A stretch of 43,350 bases of DNA from the IMG/VR virus record IMGVR_UViG_3300006919_000010, positions 1 to 43,350 of that record. One strand, written 5' to 3'. The notes beneath the pieces were generated by a model. It was not told where the DNA came from. It was given only the letters and a program-made list of their open reading frames with translations, and did not search any database. The translations under genes and the position numbers were made by a program. This stretch comes from a virus. Below are positions 26,601 through 34,430 of this stretch, piece by piece; the first letter of the stretch is position 1; every line of letters begins with the position of its first letter.

Positions 26601-27763
26601 GAAACATCTGAGTTTTTCTTAAGCCTTAATGATATACTATCATTGGATTGAGAAAAATTACCACCAAGGGGAAGCTGCTTGCCTTTAGATGACTCAAGAT
26701 AAGGGCCATCACTAAAGGAAAAGACTCTTGCTGTCCATTGCCTCCAATCATCAACACCAGAAACAGTATTACCTTTTAGCCCCCTAGATATAACTATAGG
26801 CTTATGATTCCTATGAGTAAGTATCAATGAACCATCATAAACAACATAATCTATTTCATTTAATTCAGAAGCAGAATAAGAGAAAGAAAAACCATCACCT
26901 ATTGTTATTTCGGTATTAGCAACAAACCTAGTTGTCTCCTGAGATAGTCCCCAAGTCTGATTGCTGCCAATAGTATTACCATCGGTAAGGCTCCAGCCAG
27001 TAGTCGGAAAGTCTAAATCACTACCATCAAGACTTGAATATGTCCATCTTATTGTAGACAGTGACCCTGATGACTCACCTGCACCCATATACCACCTAGC
27101 TGGTGTATATGGCTTCCTTGATGTAAATCTATATTTCTTTTGCCTTTCAGCAAAAACAAAAGAGCCAGGACGGCCAGGAAACTCATACCTATCACCAGTT
27201 ACCCTATTAACAAGATAACCTAAAGAGGATGAACCATTAAAGAAATTAGAGCCAACATGACTAACACTAGAACTACCAAGCCTGTGATCAAAAAAGTAAG
27301 TGTTAGAATCAAGTGTAATTGTACCATTATTATTCCAATTAGGAATAGTAAGAACCTCAACTTGAATAACTCCATTGACAACCTTAACCTCATCATCATT
27401 GGTTTGATACTTAAGTAATTCAAGGTTATTATTACTGTAAATATACCCCTTTACTCCAGTTGTGGTTTTTACCAGTATAAGAACGTAAGCTTCTGTTGCT
27501 GAAAAGACAACGGGGATAGTGCGGCAACCAGTAACCTCTGAACGGCCATCTCCAAATGATAGAGCAATATCCTCATCTGTAACATTAAAAGCATGGACAG
27601 CCTTAGTACCATTACGCTTACTAAGGCTGCCCTGTGGGGTAACTACACAGTTCTCACCTCTAAGAATCCCGTTCTGGTAGCGTTCATGATCTATACGGCC
27701 AAGAAGATTGCTAGCAATCTCACCAGCAGAAAAATTAGATTGAGTTGGTTTAGTACTACTCAT
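23693..27763 (-). CDS. tail tubular protein B (nozzle) with carbohydrate-binding-like insertions
   Basis: A 1356-residue protein. The N-terminus (NFSAGEIASNLLGRIDHERY, NGILRGENCVVTPQGSLSKRNGTK) is the hallmark of T7 gp12-type tail nozzle proteins. It is much longer than T7 gp12 (about 800). Three internal modules of about 45 residues, near 572-617, 681-725 and 985-1035, share W..(S/T).Y...D.V.....YY.C...H.S..F..D...G.W, like small chitin- or cellulose-binding-type modules. They probably bind host surface glycans. The protein overlaps gp11-like and gp14-like genes by 4 bases. Confidence 0.88.
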   Translation of the reverse strand: MSSTKPTQSNFSAGEIASNLLGRIDHERYQNGILRGENCVVTPQGSLSKRNGTKAVHAFNVTDEDIALSFGDGRSEVTGCRTIPVVFSATEAYVLILVKTTTGVKGYIYSNNNLELLKYQTNDDEVKVVNGVIQVEVLTIPNWNNNGTITLDSNTYFFDHRLGSSSVSHVGSNFFNGSSSLGYLVNRVTGDRYEFPGRPGSFVFAERQKKYRFTSRKPYTPARWYMGAGESSGSLSTIRWTYSSLDGSDLDFPTTGWSLTDGNTIGSNQTWGLSQETTRFVANTEITIGDGFSFSYSASELNEIDYVVYDGSLILTHRNHKPIVISRGLKGNTVSGVDDWRQWTARVFSFSDGPYLESSKGKQLPLGGNFSQSNDSISLRLKKNSDVSIVISNKTALIESHTNLAIGDFVEYSNNSNILLGSVVSLHSIAKGELYLESYNPIAINVDDKAIIESDHTSIENVTMLFSDTAIWSKSLEGNYIKHSQRNVSGEIESTWFRIDRYVGQKIFKSSHTDGENTVRTWQAKDAAGDYNMLQNQTEVIMDAIEVTAVTGEVHYLTSGKSPTGVHIDDYNAPIWATGVSYSVDDWVYQNNFYYKCLVAHSSSVFANDLTAGNWTQGTIESLPDGESLYLKDRVISYNITSDKEVFHYTRDKGRFIRVELNGEKAWGRIYEIIPDSEATEWVAATSYSVDDRVINDGKYYNCESVHTSGVFSTDLDSGKWVQIYNSSEVNVKFDIAPPVVKNGKEQFSTNIWQFGCYHDASGETDDDDEANYPSVVEVIDDRVFFGGGNLTPDLWHLSSSNDYRNFGPTDEFGEVLATSAISYRLPTGAGMIKWVSSAQNLIIGTTTGEYKVAASEDLATLAPTNIYVRKQTDFGSFSNSALTIDGSIIFIAAPGKAIRELTYSFQNDSYRSVNISVVAQHLFSNADPIQDMAYISHPNNLILFRTKRGRLIALTYDKENRIVAACPWSISGLKPYTSTPAGGIGDYETTVWAASTEYLLGDTVMHNGMYFQCVQRHTSAVFFEADYVTNNWVHTGAPVISLCSLPANDGRSSDKFFMATYRNASYRIVTDDDHSSDILTPSDSDFLCLEILEPYSTDLSDSYYESNTANNKNHLDFHIKMEDRIDGSFAMPYQANPALVFLDITDLETSTSGFNSHLSTIFQAIAAEGAYASLEGISSSIFAVKAPSVSNRPSTTDNAFVSQSDELLIILDDLHAMRNSLYGSNYDSYVKIRGGGAQYSHNEGSIITGHSLGFTFPCVITPLPLEFIGSIEQGGGSIGRVRRLNKVDLLVEDTGPFSIVSESMYEHNSDNYQFTGIVEADLDFGNDERQQFSIVSFSANRLNLLSIGTELDIKK

Positions 27764-28728
27764 CGAGGGGTTCCAGTAGTATTGTAAGAAAGTCTGCGAG
27801 CGTCATAAATTGTTGGGCCATAACGATCGCTATAAAAAGCATCTACATCAAGATCATAAGTACCATCCTCTTGAGAATCAATAGTACGAGCAGTGCTTAA
27901 AGACCTCCTAAGCATAGATTCAAGCATCTGTAAATGTTCCTTATCTTGCTCAATACTCCATGATAAATGATAAGCAAGATAAAATGGAAACACCTCTGCC
28001 ATAAGATCGTCAAAAGAAGAGTAATCAATATCCTCTATATAAGAAAACTCATGTTGCTGTTCACTAATATGAATATAATCACCTTCAGCTCTAAAGTCTC
28101 TTTTGTCTGCTGTATGAGCATTAAGGAAACGAACTGGTCGGGTAGACACTCCATAAGTAACAGGCTTAAGAATGCGGCAGCCGTAACCATGAACACTTCG
28201 AGAAGAGTCGTTAAGGTCATCATAACTAATAGCAGTTATTCTGCGGATGGCAGTATCCGTTTCATCCCAATCAGTGTTCCATGTCTTCTCTTCAAACAAA
28301 ATAGGCGACTGGCAAGAGAAAGACTTATGCTTGTCGTTGTAATTGTAAGTAGTAGTAAGGGTATCATCCATGAATGTCCAACGCCCATTGGTATCCCTGC
28401 GAATACCATAATTAGTGCCAGTCCACTCACGATTACTAGACTCATAACCAACATCAGTAGATTGATAAGTAAGAACATCATCTTCTGTAGTTTCATCTGG
28501 ATACTCTACAGTAATAGTTACAGTGTTATAAAGAGGCATACCAAATGCTCGCCTAACCGAGCAATTGAAAGGATGCCTACGCAAAAAAGCTCGCTTAAGA
28601 TTAGCGATCCTTTCTTTAATAACCTTTAAAGCTTTATTCTTAGTGCCAGTAGTGTACTCAGCACTTGTGACACTCATCTGCCCCAAATGAAGCAACGCAG
28701 CATTAACAATTTCTAACTCTGTAGCCAT
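27760..28728 (-). CDS. tail tubular protein A (gp11-like adaptor)
   Basis: A 322-residue protein. The start ATELEIVNAALLHLGQMSV and KERIANLKRAFLRRHPFNCSVRR are the conserved N-terminal signature of T7 gp11-type gatekeeper or adaptor proteins that link portal and nozzle. The middle carries strand-rich segments and the end a helical VFPFYLAYHLSWSIEQDKEH stretch also typical of the family. It follows a terminator that separates it from the capsid genes, and its start lacks a Shine-Dalgarno (leader AATTTTTATT). Confidence 0.9.
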   Translation of the reverse strand: MATELEIVNAALLHLGQMSVTSAEYTTGTKNKALKVIKERIANLKRAFLRRHPFNCSVRRAFGMPLYNTVTITVEYPDETTEDDVLTYQSTDVGYESSNREWTGTNYGIRRDTNGRWTFMDDTLTTTYNYNDKHKSFSCQSPILFEEKTWNTDWDETDTAIRRITAISYDDLNDSSRSVHGYGCRILKPVTYGVSTRPVRFLNAHTADKRDFRAEGDYIHISEQQHEFSYIEDIDYSSFDDLMAEVFPFYLAYHLSWSIEQDKEHLQMLESMLRRSLSTARTIDSQEDGTYDLDVDAFYSDRYGPTIYDARRLSYNTTGTPR

Positions 28729-28730
28729 AA

Positions 28731-28766
28731 TAAAAATTGCTAGGGGCCGTTGGACGACCCCTAGCA
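28731..28766 (-). terminator. intrinsic terminator between head and tail genes
   Basis: On the minus strand TGCTAGGGG pairs with CCCCTAGCA (plus 28758-28766 and 28738-28746) around an 11-base loop, followed by AATTTTTA. It lies after the capsid and head/neck genes and before tail tubular A. This is where T7 also puts its main late terminator, allowing more capsid than tail message. Confidence 0.85.
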
Positions 28767-28797
28767 GGTTGATGATTATTAACAGAACCCAACACGA

Positions 28798-29739
28798 TTA
28801 CTCGTGAAGATAAGTTAAGTTAAGTTGAAGCATTGCATCGGCAGCGAAGTCCACTGTACCAGATACACCACGAATACCAACTCCAAAAGAGCCAGGATTT
28901 ACGCCACTAACGCCGTCAGGCACAGGGCAAGCATCGCTAATGTCGATAATGCCGAACTCCTGAGTCCAGTAGCCAGCAGCATAACCAGTAGCGAACGATG
29001 TTACTGCTACGTGATCAGTGTTACAACGATAGACTTCATTAGAATCAATCACGTAATCACCATTCACATAGGAATATGTATCACTAACACGTTCCCAATA
29101 GCCAGCAGCCAAGTCAGCAGCAAATGTAGAGTCAGTAGAATTATAACTCTCTACGCACTTGTAGTAAACACCGCCATCAAGAACACGCTCGCCAACTACA
29201 CCAGAAGTTCCAGGGGAATAAGCACCAGGCAAATCCCATGCATAAGCACTAGGCTTAAGCTGAACGAGCTTAGGATTCCAGTAAACGTCAGTGCCTCCAG
29301 TGTCATAGCCAACTTCCAAAGGAAATTGGCGAGCCAACTGAGCAGCGACCTCTGGCATAATAGTACCACCAGTATCACCAACAGTATTATTTCCAGCAGT
29401 ATTGGAATGAGGTGTAAGCTGAGGCACTAGAACCACATGCTTGTTAGTGTTAGTTGGGTCTGCTGGATTATAAGCAATAAGCTCAAAATCAGCAATATTA
29501 ACACCAGTATTAACAACTGGAGAAGCCTTAAGGTTTACGCTCATAAGGCGAATACCAGGCTCTAACTCGAAGAAACCAACTACATCACCAGCACTAGCGT
29601 CAACTGCGTTCTCGACTCTTACCATAGCAGAGCAAGCACGAAGACGACCACGAAGATCACCACGATCAAATGGAGCACGAGCACCACTAGAACGAGCGTT
29701 AATTAATGCCTGTAAAGGGGCAGAATATTGAATAGCCAT
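28798..29739 (-). CDS. capsid-associated (decoration or neck) protein with glycan-binding-like repeats
   Basis: A 313-residue protein. Residues 1-160 are beta-rich (DVVGFFELEPGIRLMSVNLK). Residues 173-217 and 220-261 are two copies of a module with Y...G..V.....YY.C....S...FA.D...GYW, the same pattern found three times in the tail nozzle protein. A last strand-rich part (GVSGTVDFAADAMLQLNLTY) follows. Placed directly after the capsid gene and carrying the only strong Shine-Dalgarno in the window (AAAGGAGGT), it is likely made in high amount, as expected for a capsid decoration protein; a neck or head-tail role is the alternative. Confidence 0.7.
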   Translation of the reverse strand: MAIQYSAPLQALINARSSGARAPFDRGDLRGRLRACSAMVRVENAVDASAGDVVGFFELEPGIRLMSVNLKASPVVNTGVNIADFELIAYNPADPTNTNKHVVLVPQLTPHSNTAGNNTVGDTGGTIMPEVAAQLARQFPLEVGYDTGGTDVYWNPKLVQLKPSAYAWDLPGAYSPGTSGVVGERVLDGGVYYKCVESYNSTDSTFAADLAAGYWERVSDTYSYVNGDYVIDSNEVYRCNTDHVAVTSFATGYAAGYWTQEFGIIDISDACPVPDGVSGVNPGSFGVGIRGVSGTVDFAADAMLQLNLTYLHE

Positions 29740-29747
29740 TTTATTTT

Positions 29748-29756
29748 ACCTCCTTT
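29748..29756 (-). promoter_or_regulatory. strong Shine-Dalgarno of the capsid-associated gene
   Basis: Minus-strand AAAGGAGGT lies 8 bases before the ATG at 29739. Nearly all other starts in this genome lack such a site, so this gene is set apart for high translation next to the capsid gene. Confidence 0.85.
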
Positions 29757-29759
29757 CTA

Positions 29760-30635
29760 TTAAGATGCGGGACCGACGCTGATCTTGCAGACCATTTCGC
29801 CCCACATACGAGATGCGTTAAAGTGACCCTTAACGTAGGGTTGCCAAGCATTACGCTTGTCGGGGCGACGATCAATACTAAGATCAACTGCCTGATTCAT
29901 TGCAAGGCAAATTCCATGAGGAACCCAAGCAAAACAAGTACGGGTACTTGTAGCTTTTGTCCAAGGAAGACGCTGAGTGCGAATAAACTTAAATCCAGCA
30001 AAGGTATCAATATGCCCCTGTGCTAATGCCTTAACAGTAGCATAATCAGAGCTTGTTACCTTTTCAAGAGCAAGCATTTGGTTAATCTCACGAATAGAGA
30101 GTGCCATAATGATAGTTTGGCCATCTTCAATCTGCTCCTGCTCAAGCATCTTTTCTCTAATCTCAAGAAGGGCAGCAACAGACATGCCACTAGAAGCACT
30201 AACAGTAATACCACCATCAGCTTCAAAACTGCGTGTAGTAGAGCCATCTTTACCAGTGTAAGCAGTTCCATCCATAGCCTCAATGATAACATCATCAACC
30301 TTACGACCCAATGCGTAAACAGCATTCTGTACGTAAGAAGATGTAGGATCATTAAGAAGACGGATCTTGTCCTCCTTATCAATTAAATCAGCCCAATCGA
30401 AGTCACGAAGGCCAATACGCCTACGAGAATGAGGCGTTTCCAATAACGGTGTATCACCGTGGCGGTCTTTAATCTCGACCGCATCAACAGGTCCAATTCT
30501 GTCGTAAAACTCAAACTCACTAGACTGAGATTCCTCAGTAACATAAGGTCGCAAGCGAGAGCCTTTTTGTTGGAACTGTATCTCGATGTTGTTCTTATAC
30601 GTATTGTATAAGGCAGTATCAATTTGTTGAGACAT
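29760..30635 (-). CDS. major capsid protein
   Basis: A 291-residue protein in the gene order scaffold - this - head/neck protein - tail tubular A, the position of the major capsid protein in T7-like phages. N-terminal stretch LYNTYKNNIEIQFQQKGSRL, central RKVDDVIIEAMDG (spine helix end), IREKMLEQEQIEDGQTIIM and a C-terminal VKGHFNASRMWGEMVCKISV agree with the HK97-fold family Phage_capsid_2 (coat proteins with IDDV..MDG and .W.....G..R.W.E.V..I). There is no Shine-Dalgarno, but a good sigma-70-type promoter and a 5' hairpin precede it. Confidence 0.88.
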   Translation of the reverse strand: MSQQIDTALYNTYKNNIEIQFQQKGSRLRPYVTEESQSSEFEFYDRIGPVDAVEIKDRHGDTPLLETPHSRRRIGLRDFDWADLIDKEDKIRLLNDPTSSYVQNAVYALGRKVDDVIIEAMDGTAYTGKDGSTTRSFEADGGITVSASSGMSVAALLEIREKMLEQEQIEDGQTIIMALSIREINQMLALEKVTSSDYATVKALAQGHIDTFAGFKFIRTQRLPWTKATSTRTCFAWVPHGICLAMNQAVDLSIDRRPDKRNAWQPYVKGHFNASRMWGEMVCKISVGPAS

Positions 30636-30700
30636 TTTTCAGTTTTTAATTAAGGTTTACTTTTTTTTTGAGCTACCCTTTCGGACCCGATGAATGCAGG

Positions 30701-30728
30701 GATTAGGACCAGTGAAGCTACCCTAATC
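30701..30728 (-). promoter_or_regulatory. 5' leader hairpin of the capsid message
   Basis: GATTAGG and CCTAATC (7 bp) flank a 14-base loop in the ~100-base leader of the capsid gene. On the minus strand the leader also carries two GGGTAGCT copies and a TCGGGTCCGA near-palindrome, suggesting more structure. It would form near the 5' end of a transcript started at the promoter at 30737-30764 and could protect the message or control translation. Confidence 0.6.
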
Positions 30729-30736
30729 TTATTGCA

Positions 30737-30764
30737 AAAATACCATACATAAATAAATTGTCAA
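30737..30764 (-). promoter_or_regulatory. sigma-70-like promoter for the capsid gene
   Basis: On the minus strand TTGACA (plus 30759-30764) is followed, after 16 bases, by TATTTT (plus 30737-30742). The -35 box overlaps the scaffold stop codon. Start of transcription is expected about 30730, giving a leader of roughly 95 bases with hairpins before the capsid ATG. Confidence 0.55.
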
Positions 30765-31609
30765 GAAGCTTTTGGATAAGCTACTTGGTGAAGATTAGAC
30801 CATCGTTCAACAGCAGCATTATGACCAACATTAGATCTATTGCCTAAGGCGTCCATAAAGTCCCTGTCAACCATAAGGCGTTTAATTTCAGCTTGAGCAC
30901 CAGCAGCACCACCAATATCTAAGCGAGGTGCTCCACCACGACCATCATCTTCCATAAAGTTCTTACCTATATCAACAAGAACCTTGACCATGCGTGGATC
31001 GTTTCCAAGGCCAGATTCTTTAAGAAAATCACTAAACTCATCATTTCCAAACTTTCGAATAAGCTCATTAGCAATAGTAATATTAGCGTCATAATCATCG
31101 CCATAAGCATTACGAAGCTCATTTACAGCATTATTGACCTTAGTTTCATGGTTAGCAAGAGACTCACGATGCTCATTGATGCTAGTCTCGAGGATCTCTT
31201 TCATAATAGCATCACCCTGACGCTTAGAAATACCATGCTTATGTAAAAGTTCAGCAAACTTATCAGTAGAACCGTCCTCAAGAGTAAATGTCTCAGGGAC
31301 ATCCTCAAGAGTCTTTAGATCAGGAAGAGAATAGCCCTTATGATCTTCTGGTTTACCAAGTGATTTATAGTGATTATCCCAATCATCATCAGACCAGTTA
31401 TCGCTAGGTGCTGGTATCCTATTAACACCGATGAGCTTCTGTGAATGGATATAAGACTTAGCTAAGCCGCTAATATCTTTAATATCATTAAGGGAGACAT
31501 CGGTTTTAATGTCATCTGGAAGAGAATCTTTCCAGCTACCAGCATCACCGCCGCCGCCACCGTCACCGCCGTCACCGACAATATCATATAATGGAGTTCT
31601 TAATTTCAT
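30761..31609 (-). CDS. scaffolding protein
   Basis: A 282-residue, acidic, mostly helical protein with a Gly/Asp-rich N-terminal linker (DGGDGGGGGDAG), then SWKDSLPDDIK and DWDNHYKSLGKPEDHKGYSLPD, the conserved start of many podovirus scaffold proteins, and long helices with Glu/Asn. It lies immediately upstream of the capsid gene and after the portal, as expected. The protein directs procapsid assembly and leaves the head afterwards. The final part (GGAPRLDIGG...NLHQVAYPKAS) may be the capsid-binding tail. Confidence 0.85.
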   Translation of the reverse strand: MKLRTPLYDIVGDGGDGGGGGDAGSWKDSLPDDIKTDVSLNDIKDISGLAKSYIHSQKLIGVNRIPAPSDNWSDDDWDNHYKSLGKPEDHKGYSLPDLKTLEDVPETFTLEDGSTDKFAELLHKHGISKRQGDAIMKEILETSINEHRESLANHETKVNNAVNELRNAYGDDYDANITIANELIRKFGNDEFSDFLKESGLGNDPRMVKVLVDIGKNFMEDDGRGGAPRLDIGGAAGAQAEIKRLMVDRDFMDALGNRSNVGHNAAVERWSNLHQVAYPKAS

Positions 31610-31620
31610 TTTGGTTTCTG

Positions 31621-31854
31621 TTATTTTATTTTATCAAGAAGGGATAATAGGAATAGCCTAGCACCCTCATTCAAAGAAGTATGGTGAGGATCGCCTTTAA
31701 CAAAAGTAGTTTTATAATAAAAGCATCCTTTCTTCATATCTTCAAGCACCAACTTAGCATCAGGATTAGTAGAATTAAAAACACTACGATAGGCTCTATC
31801 CAATTCCTCACGTTGAGTTCTTACTTGTTCTATTTGTTCTTCTTGTGTAATCAT
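31621..31854 (-). CDS. small protein between portal and scaffold, unknown
   Basis: A 77-residue protein: a helical N-terminus (EEQIEQVRTQREELDRAYRS) then VFNSTNPDAKLVLEDMKKGC and HHTSLNEGARLFLLSLLDKIK. Similar small proteins follow the portal gene in many podoviruses. No function is known to me. It overlaps the portal by ATGA and is 11 bases before the scaffold start. Confidence 0.75.
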   Translation of the reverse strand: MITQEEQIEQVRTQREELDRAYRSVFNSTNPDAKLVLEDMKKGCFYYKTTFVKGDPHHTSLNEGARLFLLSLLDKIK

Positions 31855-33446
31855 CCTTGTAGTAAAGCTTGAGCCTGGGCCATGTCCTTAGTAGCACCAG
31901 CAGCCTCCCTAGCAGCAGCAACACCCTCTTGTGCGTTTTGCTTCTGTGCATTCTGTTCACGTATAGCTGCTATCTCTCTAGGAGGACGCATGATCTTTGG
32001 TGAAGAGTTAGAGTTCTTAGCCTGCTCCTGAACAAAAACATCAAAATCAATAGCATCAAGAACATCAGGCTTAATATCAGCAAGAGGAACAATGCCTTCA
32101 ATAAAACGTCTGGTATTCATATTCTTAGCATTACGCTGTGCCTGATTAGCTGGAGACGTATAAGAAACATCAAGGCCACGGCTAAGAATAAAATCAGGTG
32201 GCGGCGGAACTAAATTATATTTAATAGCGTCAATAACAGATCGCTTCACCATAGGACCAGCCATCTCAGATTCAATACGACCAGTCATAGGAGCCATCAT
32301 TCTGAGCTTCTCATCACGACGATCCATAACCTCGGTAGCGGTCATCTGGGTGGAGTTCTTCTGTTGCAAAATCCAATCAACATAGAAGCATTTAATAATA
32401 TGCTCACGCTTCTGATCCTGCATCTCTAACCCAATATCAGGGCGACCACCAGTAAGAAGAGGCTCTGCTGGATCTGTACCTTCTTCACGAAAAATTAAAC
32501 CACTTGGAACAGTATGTATAGGAAGAAGAAATCCTTCACTAACAAGCTGAATAGGTGGATCAACCATCTTCTCTGCTCCCTTGAGAATAACCTTTTCAGT
32601 CTTATTAATCATACGAATAGTAGGCAAACAGGTATGGGCAGGTGAACGACCGTACAACTGACCAGCAAGCTTAGTCCATCTAGTCACATAATAAGGGAAC
32701 TGATCAAAACCAGACTCAAGGAACATATGCCCAAGATCAGGAGAAAACCAGGATGATTCATAAGGCATATTAGTATTACGTACACGCTCAAAATTGGAGC
32801 GACGACGAGGTTTAACGCAATGATATATATCAAAGCAATGGGAAGAATCAGTTTCATCTTTAATCTTCTTAGGGGTATTCTCAAAACCAAACTTATCAAG
32901 TATCTGGAACTTATTCATCCTGCGGACTCTAAAGACAGTATCAATAAAGCCATTAGAATCTTCCCCTATCCAACAGTCAGCGAGAGGACATGACATAAAA
33001 ACCCAAGTCTTAGATACCACATCCCACTGCTGATAAATAATACCAGTACCAAACGAACCAATATCTAAGTAAGACTCATGAAGCGTTTGGTCAAGCTTAG
33101 CAAAGGCCGAGGTAAAATGAGACCAGATAACAGAAGCTGTATCCTCAAGCCACTCAAGAGTATCCCAATCGTCAATAAGCTCTCTAGGCACTCCAGCGAC
33201 CTCAAGATCAAACCAACGATTAGAGGGATTAGTAATATGACTATGTAAACCAGCAGCAAACTGCTCCAACGCCCAGGGAGCAGTGCCATCATGTATATCT
33301 ACAGTGTGGCTAGCAATATTGCTATTAAAATCATTAGCATTAACATGAACCAATGCACGTATATCACGCCAATCGCTCTCCCATTGAGAGCGGCGAGTCT
33401 TGCACTGATCAAGATAATTAGAAAGAGCTTTAACTTTATTATTCAT
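31851..33446 (-). CDS. portal protein (T7-type head-tail connector)
   Basis: A 531-residue protein of the Head-tail_con family: N-terminal LDQCKTRRSQWESDWRDIRA, central DIGSFGTGIIYQQWD, YGRSPAHTCLPTIRMINKTE, and MTATEVMDRRDEK, all in the family order. The portal forms a 12-subunit ring for DNA entry and exit. The Ala/Gln-rich C-terminus is usual. Size matches T7 gp8 (about 536). It overlaps both neighbours by 4 bases. Confidence 0.95.
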   Translation of the reverse strand: MNNKVKALSNYLDQCKTRRSQWESDWRDIRALVHVNANDFNSNIASHTVDIHDGTAPWALEQFAAGLHSHITNPSNRWFDLEVAGVPRELIDDWDTLEWLEDTASVIWSHFTSAFAKLDQTLHESYLDIGSFGTGIIYQQWDVVSKTWVFMSCPLADCWIGEDSNGFIDTVFRVRRMNKFQILDKFGFENTPKKIKDETDSSHCFDIYHCVKPRRRSNFERVRNTNMPYESSWFSPDLGHMFLESGFDQFPYYVTRWTKLAGQLYGRSPAHTCLPTIRMINKTEKVILKGAEKMVDPPIQLVSEGFLLPIHTVPSGLIFREEGTDPAEPLLTGGRPDIGLEMQDQKREHIIKCFYVDWILQQKNSTQMTATEVMDRRDEKLRMMAPMTGRIESEMAGPMVKRSVIDAIKYNLVPPPPDFILSRGLDVSYTSPANQAQRNAKNMNTRRFIEGIVPLADIKPDVLDAIDFDVFVQEQAKNSNSSPKIMRPPREIAAIREQNAQKQNAQEGVAAAREAAGATKDMAQAQALLQG

Positions 33447-33730
33447 GATAAGAGACCAGTAGGCTCATTACCAGAAGCAAGAAAAGATCTATGTTTCCTT
33501 GTTTTAGATGTGCCACTTCTTGGTATTGTAGTAGCCATTTGGCCAAATTTAACTGGAGCAGGTGGAGCCGAAACCTTAATAGCACTAGGGGCTAATTGGT
33601 TTAAAGCTTTCCTTTGGTTGCGAGCACTAGCATAACTAGCTACTGCGGAAACAGCAGTAGCAGTAGCAGTAGCCCTAGCAGAAGAACCAAAGAAGGTATC
33701 AGTAACCCATTCAAATAAATCGCTAAACAT
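33443..33730 (-). CDS. small Ala-rich protein upstream of portal
   Basis: A 95-residue protein: amphipathic N-terminus (FSDLFEWVTDTFFGSS), an Ala/Thr/Val-rich helix (ATATATAVSAVASYASARNQ), then a basic Pro/Ser-rich tail. Such proteins often precede the portal gene in podoviruses and are thought to be minor virion or membrane-active proteins; the function is unknown. It overlaps the lipoprotein gene (TAATG) and the portal (ATGA). Confidence 0.65.
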   Translation of the reverse strand: MFSDLFEWVTDTFFGSSARATATATAVSAVASYASARNQRKALNQLAPSAIKVSAPPAPVKFGQMATTIPRSGTSKTRKHRSFLASGNEPTGLLS

Positions 33731-33849
33731 TATTCATTATCCTTCTGTGGAAGTTTAAGCTTAATATCAACCTCACCATTAGGGCCAGCAGTGAAAGTCA
33801 TACAGCCAGTAAAGAACGAGAAAATAGCAATAAGGATTAGTGATTTCAT
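33730..33849 (-). CDS. 39-residue lipoprotein, candidate outer-membrane spanin subunit
   Basis: The frame MKSLILIAIFSFFTGC followed by 23 residues has a lipoprotein signal with lipobox FTGC (Cys16) and a short mature peptide containing TAGPNGE and KLKLPQ. Small lipoproteins of this size and position are typical of Rz1-type o-spanins, which span the periplasm at the end of lysis. The upstream neighbour stop overlaps its ATG (ATGA) and the next gene overlaps its stop (TAATG), supporting translation. No matching i-spanin with an N-terminal anchor was found beside it, so the spanin role is a hypothesis. Confidence 0.6.
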   Translation of the reverse strand: MKSLILIAIFSFFTGCMTFTAGPNGEVDIKLKLPQKDNE

Positions 33850-34430
33850 TTAAGTTTTACAGTTTGGGTTAGATTATCAAAAAAGCATTCAGAAGGTTTC
33901 TTGTCAATATGATAAGCAAATTCTTCAATAGCAGCTTCCTTAATATGCTCTGGAATTACTGTCTTGTAGCCTGTCCTAGCACCAATCTGGACACCTAGCC
34001 AAGCAGCGAGAGCTTTACGCATCATGCGTTTATACTTCTTCCTAAACAATCTATTCCACTCTTTAATATCAAGTTCATCACGGAGGGAATCGAGTTCAGC
34101 ACCAATACGCATCAACCCTTCTCTAATGAACGCATCATATAAAAATGCGTCTGCCGTAAAGCGAGAATATTTAATATTAGTATTATTAGAAGGGGTGAGT
34201 ATTCCAAGACAAGCTCCATCATGCCAGTCACCAGTAAGAGGAAACTCTCTGGGCTGGACAAATAAACGAAGTGGATAAGGATTAACTGAAGGCCCATCAT
34301 TAGTGAAGCCACGAAGAACTGTACCATGAGTAGTAGAAAGGTTATCTAGTAATACATTAAAATCCGAACCACAAAGTTCTTTCTTTGCAGGATTGTTATA
34401 AAACTTAAATGGTGTTTCGTAAACCTTCAT
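33846..34430 (-). CDS. DUF1353-like protein
   Basis: A 194-residue protein. RGFTNDGPSVNPYPL (the family has GF.TD.ASVP), WHDGACLG (HD pair) and RFTADAFLYDAFIREG (AD..F...L...G) fit DUF1353 in order, followed by the usual Arg/Lys-rich helix and WLGVQIG. DUF1353 proteins are widespread in phages near tail or lysis genes; their function is unproven. The HD and AD residues look like a metal or active-site set. It is coupled by ATGA overlaps to the coiled-coil membrane protein and to the lipoprotein gene. Confidence 0.65.
   Translation of the reverse strand: MKVYETPFKFYNNPAKKELCGSDFNVLLDNLSTTHGTVLRGFTNDGPSVNPYPLRLFVQPREFPLTGDWHDGACLGILTPSNNTNIKYSRFTADAFLYDAFIREGLMRIGAELDSLRDELDIKEWNRLFRKKYKRMMRKALAAWLGVQIGARTGYKTVIPEHIKEAAIEEFAYHIDKKPSECFFDNLTQTVKLK

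Noticed and set aside
30637-30760. tRNA-like sequence in the capsid leader
   Set aside because: Some pieces resemble D and T arms, but no acceptor stem or cloverleaf could be drawn.
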